Shown here piece by piece: positions 25,324 to 33,796 of a stretch of 64,000 nt of DNA. The position numbers and the translations under genes are program-made. Position 1 is the first letter of the stretch. Each line of letters begins with the position of its first letter. The notes below the pieces were generated by a model. The model searched no databases. It was not told the DNA's origin and saw nothing but the letters and a program-made list of their open reading frames with translations. This DNA comes from Alloactinosynnema sp. L-07 (GTDB lineage: Bacteria > Actinomycetota > Actinomycetes > Mycobacteriales > Pseudonocardiaceae): the NCBI RefSeq assembly GCF_900070365.1, contig NZ_LN850107.1, positions 2,418,001 through 2,482,000 of the forward strand. Reading direction: 5' to 3'.

Positions 25324-26978
25324 TCTTTGACGCCCTCGAAGCCGCGCGGACGACCGCGCAGCCCGCCTTCATCACCGTGTTCGACGACGCCCAGGTGCGG
25401 GCGTTCGCGGAGCAGGCGGGCGACGGCCCGCTGGCCGGGATTCCCTTTGTCGTCAAGGACAACATCGACGTCGAAGGCGTGCCGACCACTGCGGGCTGCC
25501 CGACCCGGACCACCCCGGCCGCAGGTCACGCCGGAGTGGTGCGGGCGCTGCTGTCGGCGGGCGCGGTGCCGATCGCCAAGTCCAATTTGGACCAGTTCGC
25601 CACTGGTCTCGTCGGCACTCGCAGCCCGTACGGCGCCTGTCACAGCGTGGCCTCGGCCGAGCACGTCAGCGGCGGCAGCAGCTCGGGCAGCGCCGTGGCG
25701 GTGGCGAGCGGGATCGTGCCGCTCGCGCTGGGCACCGACACCGCGGGCAGCGGCCGGGTCCCGGCCGCCTTCAACGGCATCGTCGGCATGAAGCCGACCC
25801 GGGGTCTGGTCTCCACCGCCGGTGTGGTCCCCGCGTGCCCGTCGCTGGACTGTGTCACCACGTTCACCCGGGACGTGGCCACCGCCCGCGCCGCGTTCGA
25901 CGCGGTGGTCCGGTTCGACCCCGGCACGCCGTGGTCGCGGCCGATGCCCGCCGCCGCCCCGGCCGGGGTCGCGCGGTGGCTGCGGGTGATCGCCGTCCCC
26001 GACTCGCCCCTCGACCTCGACGAGCCGCACCAGGTCGCGTGGGCGGCCGCGCTGGCCCACGCCGCGACGATCGCTCACCTCGTCCCGGTCGACATCACCC
26101 CGTTCCTCGACGCCGCGCGGCTGCTCTACAGCGGCCCGTTCGTCGCCGAGCGGCTGGCCGCCTTCGGCGGCGAACTCGACCCGGACGGCCCGCACCTCGA
26201 CCCGACCGTGCGCAGGATCGTCCTCGGCGCGGAATCGATCACCGGGGCCGACGTGTTCGCCGGACTCGACCAACTTGAACGCCTGCGCGCGTTGGCCTGC
26301 CAGGTGTTCGTCGGCGCGGACGCGCTGCTCCTGCCGGTGACCCCAGGCCACCCGACGCTCGCGGAGGTCGCCGCCGATCCGATCGGGGCGAACTCCCGCC
26401 TCGGCACGTACACCAACATGGTGAACCTGCTGGACCTGTGCGCGATCGCGGTCCCGGCGGGCGAGCGACCGGACGGGCTGCCGTTCGGGGTGCAGCTGAT
26501 CGCGCCCGCGTTCGCCGACCGCCCACTGCTCGACCTGGGTTCGCGGTGGACCGGCGAGCCGTGCGCCGAACCGGATGCCGCGCAGGGCCACACCCGGCTC
26601 GCGGTCGTCGGCGCCCACCTCACCGGCCAGCCAGCCAACCCCCAACTCGTCGCGCTGGGCGGCAGGCTGCACGCGCGCGCCCGGACCGCGGGCGGCTACC
26701 GGCTCTACCGTGTCCCCGGCCCGTTTCCGCGCCCTGGTCTGATTCCGGGCGACGGATCGGCCGACGGTGTCGAGGTCGAGATCTGGGAGCTGCCGAACCA
26801 GGGTCTCGGCGCGCTGCTGCCGACCATCGCCGCACCGCTCGGCCTCGGCCCGGTTCGCATCGATGACGGCACCGTGGTCACCGGGTTCGTCGCCGACGCG
26901 ACCGGGGTCGACACCGCCACCAACGACATCACCGACCACGGCGGCTGGCGGGCCTATCTGCGATCGGCCCAGCGATGA
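25320..26978 (+). CDS. atzF: Allophanate hydrolase
   Basis: Splits allophanate to CO2 and ammonia, the last step of guanidine or urea use by this route. The 552-residue protein has an amidase-signature domain with the Ser-cisSer-Lys triad (Lys46 in VVKDNIDVEG; serines 120-122 in SGGSSSGSAVA; Ser144 in GTDTAGSGR) and a C-terminal gamma-glutamylcyclotransferase-like domain (about 430-552, TRLAVVGAHLTGQPANPQLV) typical of AtzF, where it hydrolyses the N-carboxyurea intermediate. ATGA overlaps join it to the carboxyltransferase upstream and the amidohydrolase downstream. Confidence 0.93.
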   Translation: MIFDALEAARTTAQPAFITVFDDAQVRAFAEQAGDGPLAGIPFVVKDNIDVEGVPTTAGCPTRTTPAAGHAGVVRALLSAGAVPIAKSNLDQFATGLVGTRSPYGACHSVASAEHVSGGSSSGSAVAVASGIVPLALGTDTAGSGRVPAAFNGIVGMKPTRGLVSTAGVVPACPSLDCVTTFTRDVATARAAFDAVVRFDPGTPWSRPMPAAAPAGVARWLRVIAVPDSPLDLDEPHQVAWAAALAHAATIAHLVPVDITPFLDAARLLYSGPFVAERLAAFGGELDPDGPHLDPTVRRIVLGAESITGADVFAGLDQLERLRALACQVFVGADALLLPVTPGHPTLAEVAADPIGANSRLGTYTNMVNLLDLCAIAVPAGERPDGLPFGVQLIAPAFADRPLLDLGSRWTGEPCAEPDAAQGHTRLAVVGAHLTGQPANPQLVALGGRLHARARTAGGYRLYRVPGPFPRPGLIPGDGSADGVEVEIWELPNQGLGALLPTIAAPLGLGPVRIDDGTVVTGFVADATGVDTATNDITDHGGWRAYLRSAQR

Positions 26979-28570
26979 CGGCCGCCGATCTGGTCCTCCG
27001 CGACGCGACCGTGCACACCATGGATCCGGCCAGGCCGGTGGCGGGCGCGGTGGCGGTGCGCGCCGGGCGGATCATCGCGGTCGGCGACAACGTCGATGAG
27101 CACATCGGCGGTCGCACGGAGGTGGTCGACGGGACTGGCTTGACCGTCACCCCAGGTTTGGTCGACTCCCACCAGCATCCGCTGATGGGCATCGCGACCA
27201 GGCGTGGCGGCAGCGCCCTGGGCCTCGGCACGCTCGACGAGCTGTTGGACTTGGTCCGCCGCACGGCCGCGACCACGCCGGACGACGGCTGGGTGATCAT
27301 AGATGGAGTCGAGTACGACGCCATAGTCACCCTGCCGGACACGCCACGCGCGCTGATCGACCGGGCGGGCGGCGGGCGGCCCGCGTTCCTCATGCTCGCC
27401 GACTGCCACAACGCCCTGATGAGCACGGAAGCATTGCGCCAGGCCGGGATCACCGGGCCGATCGGGTTCGGCGACCGCTCCGAGATCGTGGTCGACGAGC
27501 ACGGCGACCCCACCGGCCTGCTGCACGAGATGTCGGCCGTCCTGCTCGGCAACGCGGCCGTCCCGCCACAGACCCTCGCCGAGACCGCGCGCGGCGCGGC
27601 TGACCTCTTCGCCGCGCAGGCGGCCTGCGGGATCACCGGGATCCACGTGCCAGACCTGTGGCCGGGCACCGAAGCCGTCCTGGACGAACTCGACCAGAGC
27701 GGCCAGCTGCCGCTACGGGTCCTGCTCGCCCCCTGGGCGCTGCCCGACGACGTCGACGGCACCATCGAGACCGTTCGCGCACTGCGGCGGCGGCCCCGCG
27801 GCTGGACCGTCGGCGCCGTCAAGTTCTTCCTGGACGGCACGATCGACGGCGGCTCGGCCTGGCTGCACCATCCCGACTGCGCGGGCGAGAGCATCCGTCC
27901 CTTTTGGACAGACGTGGACCGGTTCGAGCGGGCCGCGCGCGCCGTGGTCGACCTCGGGCTGCCCTGTTTCACCCACGCCATCGGCGACCGCGCCGTCAGC
28001 CACGTCCTCGACGTCTATCAGCGCGTCGGCGGCGGCAGGCACCGCGTCGAGCACGCCGAGGTCCTCGCCGACGCCGATGTCGGCCGGTTCCACGCCCTTG
28101 ACGTGGTCGCGTCCATGCAGCCGACCCATCTGGACTGGATCCTGCCCGACCACAGCGACACCTGGTCCGCCCGCGTCGGACCCGACCGCCGTGCACAGGC
28201 GCTGCGGTGCGCGGACATCGTGGCCGCGGGCGGGCGGGTGGCGCTGGGTTCGGACTGGCCGATCGCGGACTACGACCCGCGGGTGGTGATGGCTGGCGCG
28301 CGCCTGCGCCGCCCGGCGGGCGCGCGGGACCGGGCGCCGGTCGGCCCGGAACAGGCACTCAGCCCTCGGCAGGCACTCGCGGGCTACACGACCTGGGCCG
28401 CCTATGGCGCCGGTGAGGAACTCATCGCCGGGCGGATAAAGGAAGGCGCGCGTGCCGACCTCACGGTCTTCGGCGGCGACCCGCTGACGCTGGCCGCCGA
28501 CGAACTCGTGGACCTGCCGGTCGCGATGACCATCGTCGGGGGCCGCATCGCACACCGGGCCGAGGCGTGA
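26975..28570 (+). CDS. Amidohydrolase family 3 protein (YtcJ-like)
   Basis: A 531-residue metal-dependent hydrolase of the YtcJ type. Visible metal ligands: VDSHQHP (HxH), AVKFFLDGTIDG (bridging Lys), CFTHAIGDRAV and RVEHAEV (His), GSDWPIADYDP (Asp). It is the fifth gene under the guanidine riboswitch, joined to atzF by ATGA. The usual guanidine operons do not require such an enzyme. I infer that it releases guanidine, urea or another operon intermediate from an N-acyl, cyclic or guanidino compound, but the substrate is unknown. Followed by a repeat-containing 122-bp gap. Confidence 0.88.
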   Translation: MTAADLVLRDATVHTMDPARPVAGAVAVRAGRIIAVGDNVDEHIGGRTEVVDGTGLTVTPGLVDSHQHPLMGIATRRGGSALGLGTLDELLDLVRRTAATTPDDGWVIIDGVEYDAIVTLPDTPRALIDRAGGGRPAFLMLADCHNALMSTEALRQAGITGPIGFGDRSEIVVDEHGDPTGLLHEMSAVLLGNAAVPPQTLAETARGAADLFAAQAACGITGIHVPDLWPGTEAVLDELDQSGQLPLRVLLAPWALPDDVDGTIETVRALRRRPRGWTVGAVKFFLDGTIDGGSAWLHHPDCAGESIRPFWTDVDRFERAARAVVDLGLPCFTHAIGDRAVSHVLDVYQRVGGGRHRVEHAEVLADADVGRFHALDVVASMQPTHLDWILPDHSDTWSARVGPDRRAQALRCADIVAAGGRVALGSDWPIADYDPRVVMAGARLRRPAGARDRAPVGPEQALSPRQALAGYTTWAAYGAGEELIAGRIKEGARADLTVFGGDPLTLAADELVDLPVAMTIVGGRIAHRAEA

Positions 28571-28595
28571 ACCTTTAGCGGACGGGCGCGGCCGA

Positions 28596-28680
28596 GAGTT
28601 AGAAGCTGCACGAGAAGGCTGGGGCTGTCTGGTGCGGTTGGGAGGGCATGGGAGTCCGGAGACGCTTCGCGGCTCCGGCG
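28596..28680. repeat. 85-bp direct repeat, copy 1
   Basis: Matches copy 2 (28712-28796) at 83 of 85 positions. Starts GAGTTAGAAGCTGCACGAGA and ends in the arm CGCGGCTCCGGCG. Lies in the convergent gap between the amidohydrolase and SARP genes and contains an imperfect stem-loop around CGCTTCGCG, possibly a terminator. Confidence 0.9.
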
Positions 28681-28692
28681 AATCGGGCGGGC

Positions 28693-31548
28693 TCAGCGAA
28701 CGGGCCTGGGCGAGTTAGAAGCTGCACGAGAGGGCTGGGGCTGTCTGGTGCGGTTGGGAGGGCATGGGAGTCCGGAGCCGCTTCGCGGCTCCGGCGGCTG
28801 CGGCGGGTTCCGTTCGACGGCTGGGACGGGCGCGCCGATCCGGGTCCTGATCTCACGCGCCCGCGCGATCAGGCTCTCGTCCGGGTCGACCAAGGCCAGC
28901 GCTTCCAGGACGCTGGCCTGCCGCCAGTGGTCGCCGAGTTCGCGGTGCAGGGCGAGGCTGGCGGTGAGCAGGGGACGCGCGCCCGCGGCATTGCCCTCCG
29001 CGTACTCCACCAGGCCGAGCAGGTTCAGCGCCCACGCGATGCCTTCCTTGAACTCCAGCTCCCCGAACGTCTCCAGCGCGTGGTCCAGCCGCGCCCGGGC
29101 CCGGGCGGACTCGCCGCGGTAGAGGGCCACGGCGCCGAGGTAGGCCGAGGTCGACGCGGCGCCCTTGCGGTCGGAGAGGGTGTGGAAGTCGTGCAGGTTG
29201 GCGTTGAGGATGTGGTCGGCGGTGTCCAGGTCGCCCGCCAGCCAGGACGTCGCGCCGGTCAACTGTCTCGAATAGGCGAGGCCGTAGTGGTCGCCCGCGG
29301 CTTCATAGCCTGCCGCTGAGGCGGCGTACGCGGCGAGCGCGTCGGCGTAGCGGCCTGTCTCTCTGGCGACCGAGCCGAGCAGGCGGTGGAGTCGGCCGGT
29401 CAGCCGGTGTTCGCCTGCCGCGTGGCGCAGGGCCGCCTCGGCGTGGTCGGCGGCGGCCGGGTAGTCGCATTCGAAGAGAGCCAAGGAGGCCGCGGCGGCC
29501 AGGGCCTTGGCCGTCACCGCCGCCGGTTCGTCCGATGTGGACAGAGCGGTGGCCAGCCAGCGGCGGCCCTCGCGGTAGTGGCCGTGCAGGTGGCAGTAGC
29601 GGCCGAGGGCGGCGGCCAGCCGCAGCGGGTGCGGCGACCAGCTTATCGCGGCGCGCAGGTTGTCGTGGTCGGCGCGCAGGTCGGCCAGCCTCACCCCGGT
29701 CGGGTCGGCGTCGGCGGACTCGGCTTGGGCCAGGAAGAACGCGGCGTGCCGGACCTGGGCGTCGGCCAGACCGGACGGGTCGGCGGCGAGCAGGTCGCCC
29801 GCGTAGGCCGAGACCGACTCCAACAGGGAGAACCGGCTGACCCCGTTTTCGCGCCGCACCCGGACCAGCGACTTGGCCACCAGCCCGGTCACCGCGTCGA
29901 GCGCGCGTGTCGGCTCCCACACCGCCTCGGCCGCCTCCAGAGAGAACCCGCCCGCGAACACGCCGAGGCGGGGGAACAGCGCGGCCTCGTCGGCGTCGAG
30001 CAGGTCGAAGCTCCACGCGAGGGTCGCCAACAGTGTGCGGTGGTGCTCGGGCGCGCCCCGCGGGCCGAGGGTGAGCAGGCCGAAGCGATCCCGAAGTCGG
30101 CGGGCGATCTGCGCGGGGGCCAGCACCGAGGTCCGGGCCGCGGCGAGTTCGATGGCCAGCGGCAGGCCGTCGAGTGCCGCGCAGAGCCGCGCGATGGCGG
30201 TCGCGTCATCGTCGGTGAAGCCAGGGGCGCCCTGCTCGGTGGCGCGGTCGAGGAACAGACGTACCGAGTCGTAGACCGAGAGTTCGGCGAGCGACCGCGG
30301 GCAGGTCGGATCCGGCACGGCCAGCGGCGCGACCTCGTAGACCGACTCCCCCGCGACCCGAAGCGCCTCGCGGCTGGTGGCCAGCACGGTCAGCGACGGA
30401 CACGCGGCCAGCAGCGGCGACACCAAGTCCGCGCACGCGCGCACCAGGTGCTCGCAGTTGTCCAAGACCACCAGCACGTCCCCGACTTCGCCGACCAGCG
30501 TGTCCAGCCGCGGCGTACCCGGCCGTTCGGGCACCCCCAGTGCCGTCGCCACCGCGTCGACCACCAGGTCCGGGGACGCCACCGGGGTCAGGTCGACCAT
30601 CGCGACCCGGCGACCCGCGCGCTCGGCCGCGCTCACCGCGAGCCGGGTCTTCCCGCACCCGCCCGGCCCGGTCAGGGTCACCAGCCGCGCCCGTCCCAGC
30701 AGCCGCCCGATGTCGGCGAGTTCGCGGGTGCGGCCGACGAGCGTGGTCACCGGCGCCGCCCGCGCCACGACCGGGGCCGCCGTCGCCGGGTCCACCTCGG
30801 CCGCCCCGGCGAGCACGGCGGCCTCCAGGCTCCGCAGCCCGGCGCCGGGCTCGATGCCCAGTTCCCGCACCAGGACCTCGCGGGCCCGCTGGAACGCGCG
30901 CAGGGCGTCGCCCTGCCTGCCGCCGCGGTGGTAGGCGATGACCAGCAGCTCCCACAGCCGCTCATGGAACGGATAGCGCGCCACGAGCTGTTCGACCTCG
31001 CCGACCGCCTCGGCATGCGCGCCCTGCCGCAGGTTCGCCTCGGCGAGCGCCGTCGCGGCGCTGATCTTCAGGTCGCTGAGCCGGTCGACCTCGGCCGCGG
31101 CCCACTCGTGGGTGGGGCAGTCGGCGAGCGGGTCACCGCGCCACAGGGCCAGTCCGGCCCGCAGTTCCCTGGCCGCCAGCCCCGCCGCCCCGGTCCCCAG
31201 CGCCCGCCTGCCCGCCGCCACGTGCTCCTCGAACCGGACGACGTCGAGCGCGCCCGCGGGCAGTCGCAGCAGGTAGCCAGGCTCGACGGTGACCAGCGCG
31301 TCGGCCAGCCCGGCACCGGCCAGCGCCTGCCGGACGCGCACCAGGTGGCTCTGCAGAGTCCGGACCGCGGTCGGCGGCGGCCGCACGCCCCAGAGCGCGT
31401 CGATCAGCTGCGATCTGGACAGCAGCTCGGGTGACTTCAGGGCCAGCAGCGCCAGCAGTGTGCGCTGCCGCGCCCCGGACAGCGCGGGCACACCGCTGGG
31501 CCCGCTGATCACCAGCGGGCCCAGGAGCCGAACATCGACATCGCTCAC
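28693..31548 (-). CDS. AfsR/SARP-family regulator with NB-ARC ATPase and TPR-like repeats
   Basis: A 951-residue pathway-type activator. Domains: OmpR-like winged helix (about 1-95; LLSRSQLIDALWG), bacterial transcriptional activation domain (about 100-250; RFEEHVAAGRRAL to ELGIEPGAGLRSLEAAV), NB-ARC ATPase (about 270-560) with Walker A GPGGCGKTRLAV and Walker B VLVVLDNCEHL, then helical TPR-like repeats to about 915. GTG 31548 follows GGGAGGA by 6 nt. Oddity: the last roughly 29 codons before the final NSPRPVR lie in copy 2 of an 85-bp repeat also found just downstream, giving a Pro/Arg/Ser tail. No antibiotic cluster is adjacent; the target is unknown. Confidence 0.93.
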   Translation of the reverse strand: MSDVDVRLLGPLVISGPSGVPALSGARQRTLLALLALKSPELLSRSQLIDALWGVRPPPTAVRTLQSHLVRVRQALAGAGLADALVTVEPGYLLRLPAGALDVVRFEEHVAAGRRALGTGAAGLAARELRAGLALWRGDPLADCPTHEWAAAEVDRLSDLKISAATALAEANLRQGAHAEAVGEVEQLVARYPFHERLWELLVIAYHRGGRQGDALRAFQRAREVLVRELGIEPGAGLRSLEAAVLAGAAEVDPATAAPVVARAAPVTTLVGRTRELADIGRLLGRARLVTLTGPGGCGKTRLAVSAAERAGRRVAMVDLTPVASPDLVVDAVATALGVPERPGTPRLDTLVGEVGDVLVVLDNCEHLVRACADLVSPLLAACPSLTVLATSREALRVAGESVYEVAPLAVPDPTCPRSLAELSVYDSVRLFLDRATEQGAPGFTDDDATAIARLCAALDGLPLAIELAAARTSVLAPAQIARRLRDRFGLLTLGPRGAPEHHRTLLATLAWSFDLLDADEAALFPRLGVFAGGFSLEAAEAVWEPTRALDAVTGLVAKSLVRVRRENGVSRFSLLESVSAYAGDLLAADPSGLADAQVRHAAFFLAQAESADADPTGVRLADLRADHDNLRAAISWSPHPLRLAAALGRYCHLHGHYREGRRWLATALSTSDEPAAVTAKALAAAASLALFECDYPAAADHAEAALRHAAGEHRLTGRLHRLLGSVARETGRYADALAAYAASAAGYEAAGDHYGLAYSRQLTGATSWLAGDLDTADHILNANLHDFHTLSDRKGAASTSAYLGAVALYRGESARARARLDHALETFGELEFKEGIAWALNLLGLVEYAEGNAAGARPLLTASLALHRELGDHWRQASVLEALALVDPDESLIARAREIRTRIGAPVPAVERNPPQPPEPRSGSGLPCPPNRTRQPQPSRAASNSPRPVR
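28712..28796. repeat. 85-bp direct repeat, copy 2, inside the SARP 3' end
   Basis: Second copy, 116 bp from the first, differing at two positions. It holds a perfect hairpin, CCGGAGCCGC-TTC-GCGGCTCCGG (28773-28795), and encodes the C-terminal tail of the SARP protein on the minus strand. Confidence 0.9.
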
Positions 31549-31601
31549 AGAAGATCCTCCCGCTAGGGAGAGGACCAGGGATCTGTCCAGATACGCCGCG
31601 A

Positions 31602-31670
31602 CTAGATGATTGATTCCTGACTATCACCAGGTCTCGACCGGCCCGCGATAGTCAGGAATCAATCATCTAG
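31602..31670. repeat. Perfect 24-bp inverted repeat between the RTX-like and SARP genes
   Basis: Arms 31602-31625 and 31647-31670 are exactly complementary over 24 bp, with a 21-nt loop. The arms are AT-rich (core ATGATTGATTCCTGACTATC) in a GC-rich setting. One arm overlaps the RTX-like stop codon; the other ends 54 bp upstream of the SARP start. It may be a terminator for the RTX-like gene or a binding site for SARP control. Confidence 0.85.
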
Positions 31671-32656
31671 CAGTAGCTCGGGGATTCCACGTTGCAGATG
31701 TCGTTGTACAACACGCTATCGCCACCATCGGCGCTGTCGTTGCCACCGTTGCCGGTCAGGTTGTTGTCTCCGCTGTTGCCCTTCAGGCTGTCGTTGCCCG
31801 CCCCGCCATTGACGTCCTGGATGGAGGTGATGGTGTCGTGCTCGCCCGCTTGGACATCTCCCCCGGTTCCCGCCGTGAGGTCGACTTTGACGTCGGTGAG
31901 GTGGTCGCTGTAGTCGACGGTGTCCCGCATGGAGGGCGAGGCGCCGATCATGGTGTCGTCGCCTGGGCCACCTCGGAATGTCGCCCCGCCGCTGAAGTCG
32001 CGCAGCAGGTCGTTGCCGCCTTCCCCCGCCAGCGTGTCGGCCCATTCGCCGCCATAGATCTTGTCCGCGCCGTCGCCGCCGTAGAGGAAGTCGCCGCAAC
32101 TCGGCAGGCCGGAGTCACACAGGGGCGTCGCGTACGGAAGGTCGCCGTACAGCACGTCGTTGTGGGTGCCGCCGTACACGTGGTCGGCGCCGGGACCGCC
32201 GATGAGGGTGTCGTTGCCTGGTCCGCCGCTGACGTAGTCCACGCCCTCGCCACCCAGGAGTTTGTCGCCACCGTACCCGCCGGTCACGATGTCGTCGCCC
32301 GCCCCGCCGTCGGCGTAGACGGGCATCGGGCCCTTGTATGCCGCCCTGTCGTCGAGGTCCGCCAGATCGATCGCCAGGCTCGTCACCCCCGTCGCCGGAC
32401 AGCGCACCTCGGTCCGCTCGTACTTGCGGCACCCCGGTCCCGCGCTGAGGGGCACGACATCGCTGACGACGACCATGTCACCCACGTGCGACACCAGCAC
32501 CTTGTTGACCTGCCTCCCGGCGGCCTTGATCGTCAGCTCGCCGCTGATCACCTGGACCGTCCCGTCCTGGGCCTGCGCGGTTCCGGTGAGCACGAGGCTT
32601 GGGACAACGACGAGTGCGGCAAGCGCGGATGCGCGCCAAACCGTTGCTGCGGACAC
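31667..32656 (-). CDS. Secreted RTX-type calcium-binding repeat protein
   Basis: A 329-residue protein with a signal peptide (ALAALVVVPSLVLTGTAQA) and about eight to ten glycine/aspartate nonapeptide-like repeats, for example YADGGAGDDIVTGGYGGDKL, VSGGPGNDTLIGGPGADHVY, GGDGADKIYGG and NGGAGNDSLKGN, which bind Ca and form a parallel beta roll outside the cell. Cysteine-containing segments interrupt the roll (PLCDSGLPSCGDFLYGG) and it ends with ICNVESPSYC, probably disulfide-bonded. No enzymatic domain. Start GTG 32656 follows GGGGAGGA by 7 nt. Divergent from the secreted triple-repeat protein; role unknown. Confidence 0.85.
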   Translation of the reverse strand: MSAATVWRASALAALVVVPSLVLTGTAQAQDGTVQVISGELTIKAAGRQVNKVLVSHVGDMVVVSDVVPLSAGPGCRKYERTEVRCPATGVTSLAIDLADLDDRAAYKGPMPVYADGGAGDDIVTGGYGGDKLLGGEGVDYVSGGPGNDTLIGGPGADHVYGGTHNDVLYGDLPYATPLCDSGLPSCGDFLYGGDGADKIYGGEWADTLAGEGGNDLLRDFSGGATFRGGPGDDTMIGASPSMRDTVDYSDHLTDVKVDLTAGTGGDVQAGEHDTITSIQDVNGGAGNDSLKGNSGDNNLTGNGGNDSADGGDSVLYNDICNVESPSYC

Positions 32657-32826
32657 GGCTGGTTCCTCCCCTGATCGGCGCGGCCGGAGCCGCGCGAGTG
32701 CCGCCATCGTCGCGAGCGGGTGTTGTGGATCGGCTGTGGCGCCCACAACGCGGCCGCGTCGAAGCCACAGCGCCACCTCGGTGCACTGGTCGCCATCAGG
32801 CACGATCCACAATCGAGGAGCACTGA

Positions 32827-33717
32827 ATGCGCAAAACACTGTTAGCTCTGGCCGGTCTCGCCTTGGCGGCGATGTCGGCCCTGCTGGTCGCCCCGGCCAC
32901 CGCGACGGCGGCGCCCGTGTCCACCCAGGCGCTGGTGACGTCACACTTCTCCGGCACCGTCGCCCCAGGTGGCACGCAGCACTGGGGGTGGAACAACGCC
33001 CCACAGGGCCTGTCGTACGTCGTTGGCCTGTCGCCGAAGGGCGCAAGCACGACCTTGCCCTGTCTGTTCGAGGTCACCAGAACCTGGTACGTGCAGAACT
33101 TCGGCGGCGAACGCGAGTTCCACTACACGATCAAGAACATCGGCTCGATCGCGTGCGGCACCGACATCTACCTGTACTCGCTGCCCGACGCGGCGGGTGT
33201 GTGGTCGACCGGCGGGGTCAACCCCGGCCAGACGGTGACCAAGCACTGGAACAACGCCAATCCGCTCAACGCCGCCTACGTCGTCGGCCTGTCCCCGACC
33301 GGCGCGACCAGCACCGTGGCGTGCCAATTCGAGGTCACCCGGGAGTGGTATCAGCAGCAGCCGGGCGGCGAGCGCGAGTTCTGGTTCAACGTCAAGAACG
33401 TCGGCTCGATCGCCTGCACCGCCGAGATCCTGCTCGGGGTCAAGACCACTTCGACGATCATCTCGACCGGGACCTTGGGTCCGGCCGCGGAGCAATCGAA
33501 GACGTGGAACAACGCCAACCCGCTCTCGGCGGCCTACATCGTCGGGTTCAGCCCGTCCGGCGCGTCGGCGTCGACCCCGTGCCAGTTCGAGCTGACCCGC
33601 GGCTACTACGCCCAGGTGATCAACTCCAACGGTGCGACGGAGCGTGAGTTCCGCCAGACGGTCAAGAACGTCGGCGCGATCACCTGCTCGGCGAGCAAGC
33701 TCCTCGCGGTCGCCTAG
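32827..33717 (+). CDS. Secreted protein of three tandem 86-89-residue repeats, family not recognised
   Basis: A 296-residue protein with a signal peptide (cleavage near Ala29) and nothing but three homologous repeats: residues 36-121, 122-207 and 208-296. Each has WNNANPLNAAYVVGLSP-like, CQFEVTREWY-like, GGEREFWFNVKNVGSIAC-like segments; two cysteines per repeat are conserved and probably disulfide-bonded, suggesting an extracellular beta-sandwich. I know no named family with this pattern; an adhesin, inhibitor or lectin-like role is conceivable but not shown. ATG 32827 follows GAGGAG. Divergent from the RTX-like gene and closed by a strong terminator, so it is monocistronic. Confidence 0.85.
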   Translation: MRKTLLALAGLALAAMSALLVAPATATAAPVSTQALVTSHFSGTVAPGGTQHWGWNNAPQGLSYVVGLSPKGASTTLPCLFEVTRTWYVQNFGGEREFHYTIKNIGSIACGTDIYLYSLPDAAGVWSTGGVNPGQTVTKHWNNANPLNAAYVVGLSPTGATSTVACQFEVTREWYQQQPGGEREFWFNVKNVGSIACTAEILLGVKTTSTIISTGTLGPAAEQSKTWNNANPLSAAYIVGFSPSGASASTPCQFELTRGYYAQVINSNGATEREFRQTVKNVGAITCSASKLLAVA

Positions 33718-33723
33718 TTGAGA

Positions 33724-33770
33724 CGTGACTCCCGGCAGGTGATCTCGCCTTTCGGGAGTCACGGCGTTTT
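33724..33770 (+). terminator. Rho-independent terminator of the triple-repeat gene
   Basis: CGTGACTCCCG (33724-33734) and CGGGAGTCACG (33753-33763) form a perfect 11-bp stem, followed by GCGTTTT, 7 nt after the stop codon. Confidence 0.88.
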
Positions 33771-33796
33771 ACGGCTAGATTTTCCTCTGATGCGGC

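Noticed and set aside
28596..28796. The 85-bp repeats as a CRISPR array or a small transposon
   Set aside because: Only two copies and a 31-bp spacer of no special kind; no terminal inverted repeats, target duplication or cas gene.
29386..31434. 682-codon plus-strand frame opposite the SARP gene
   Set aside because: Low-complexity Arg/Gln/Gly translation with no recognisable domain; the SARP protein on the other strand is unmistakable.
31667..33046. 459-residue version of the RTX-like protein with an N-terminal extension
   Set aside because: The extension overlaps the divergent secreted gene and its promoter, and would bury the signal peptide; GTG 32656 has a strong ribosome site.
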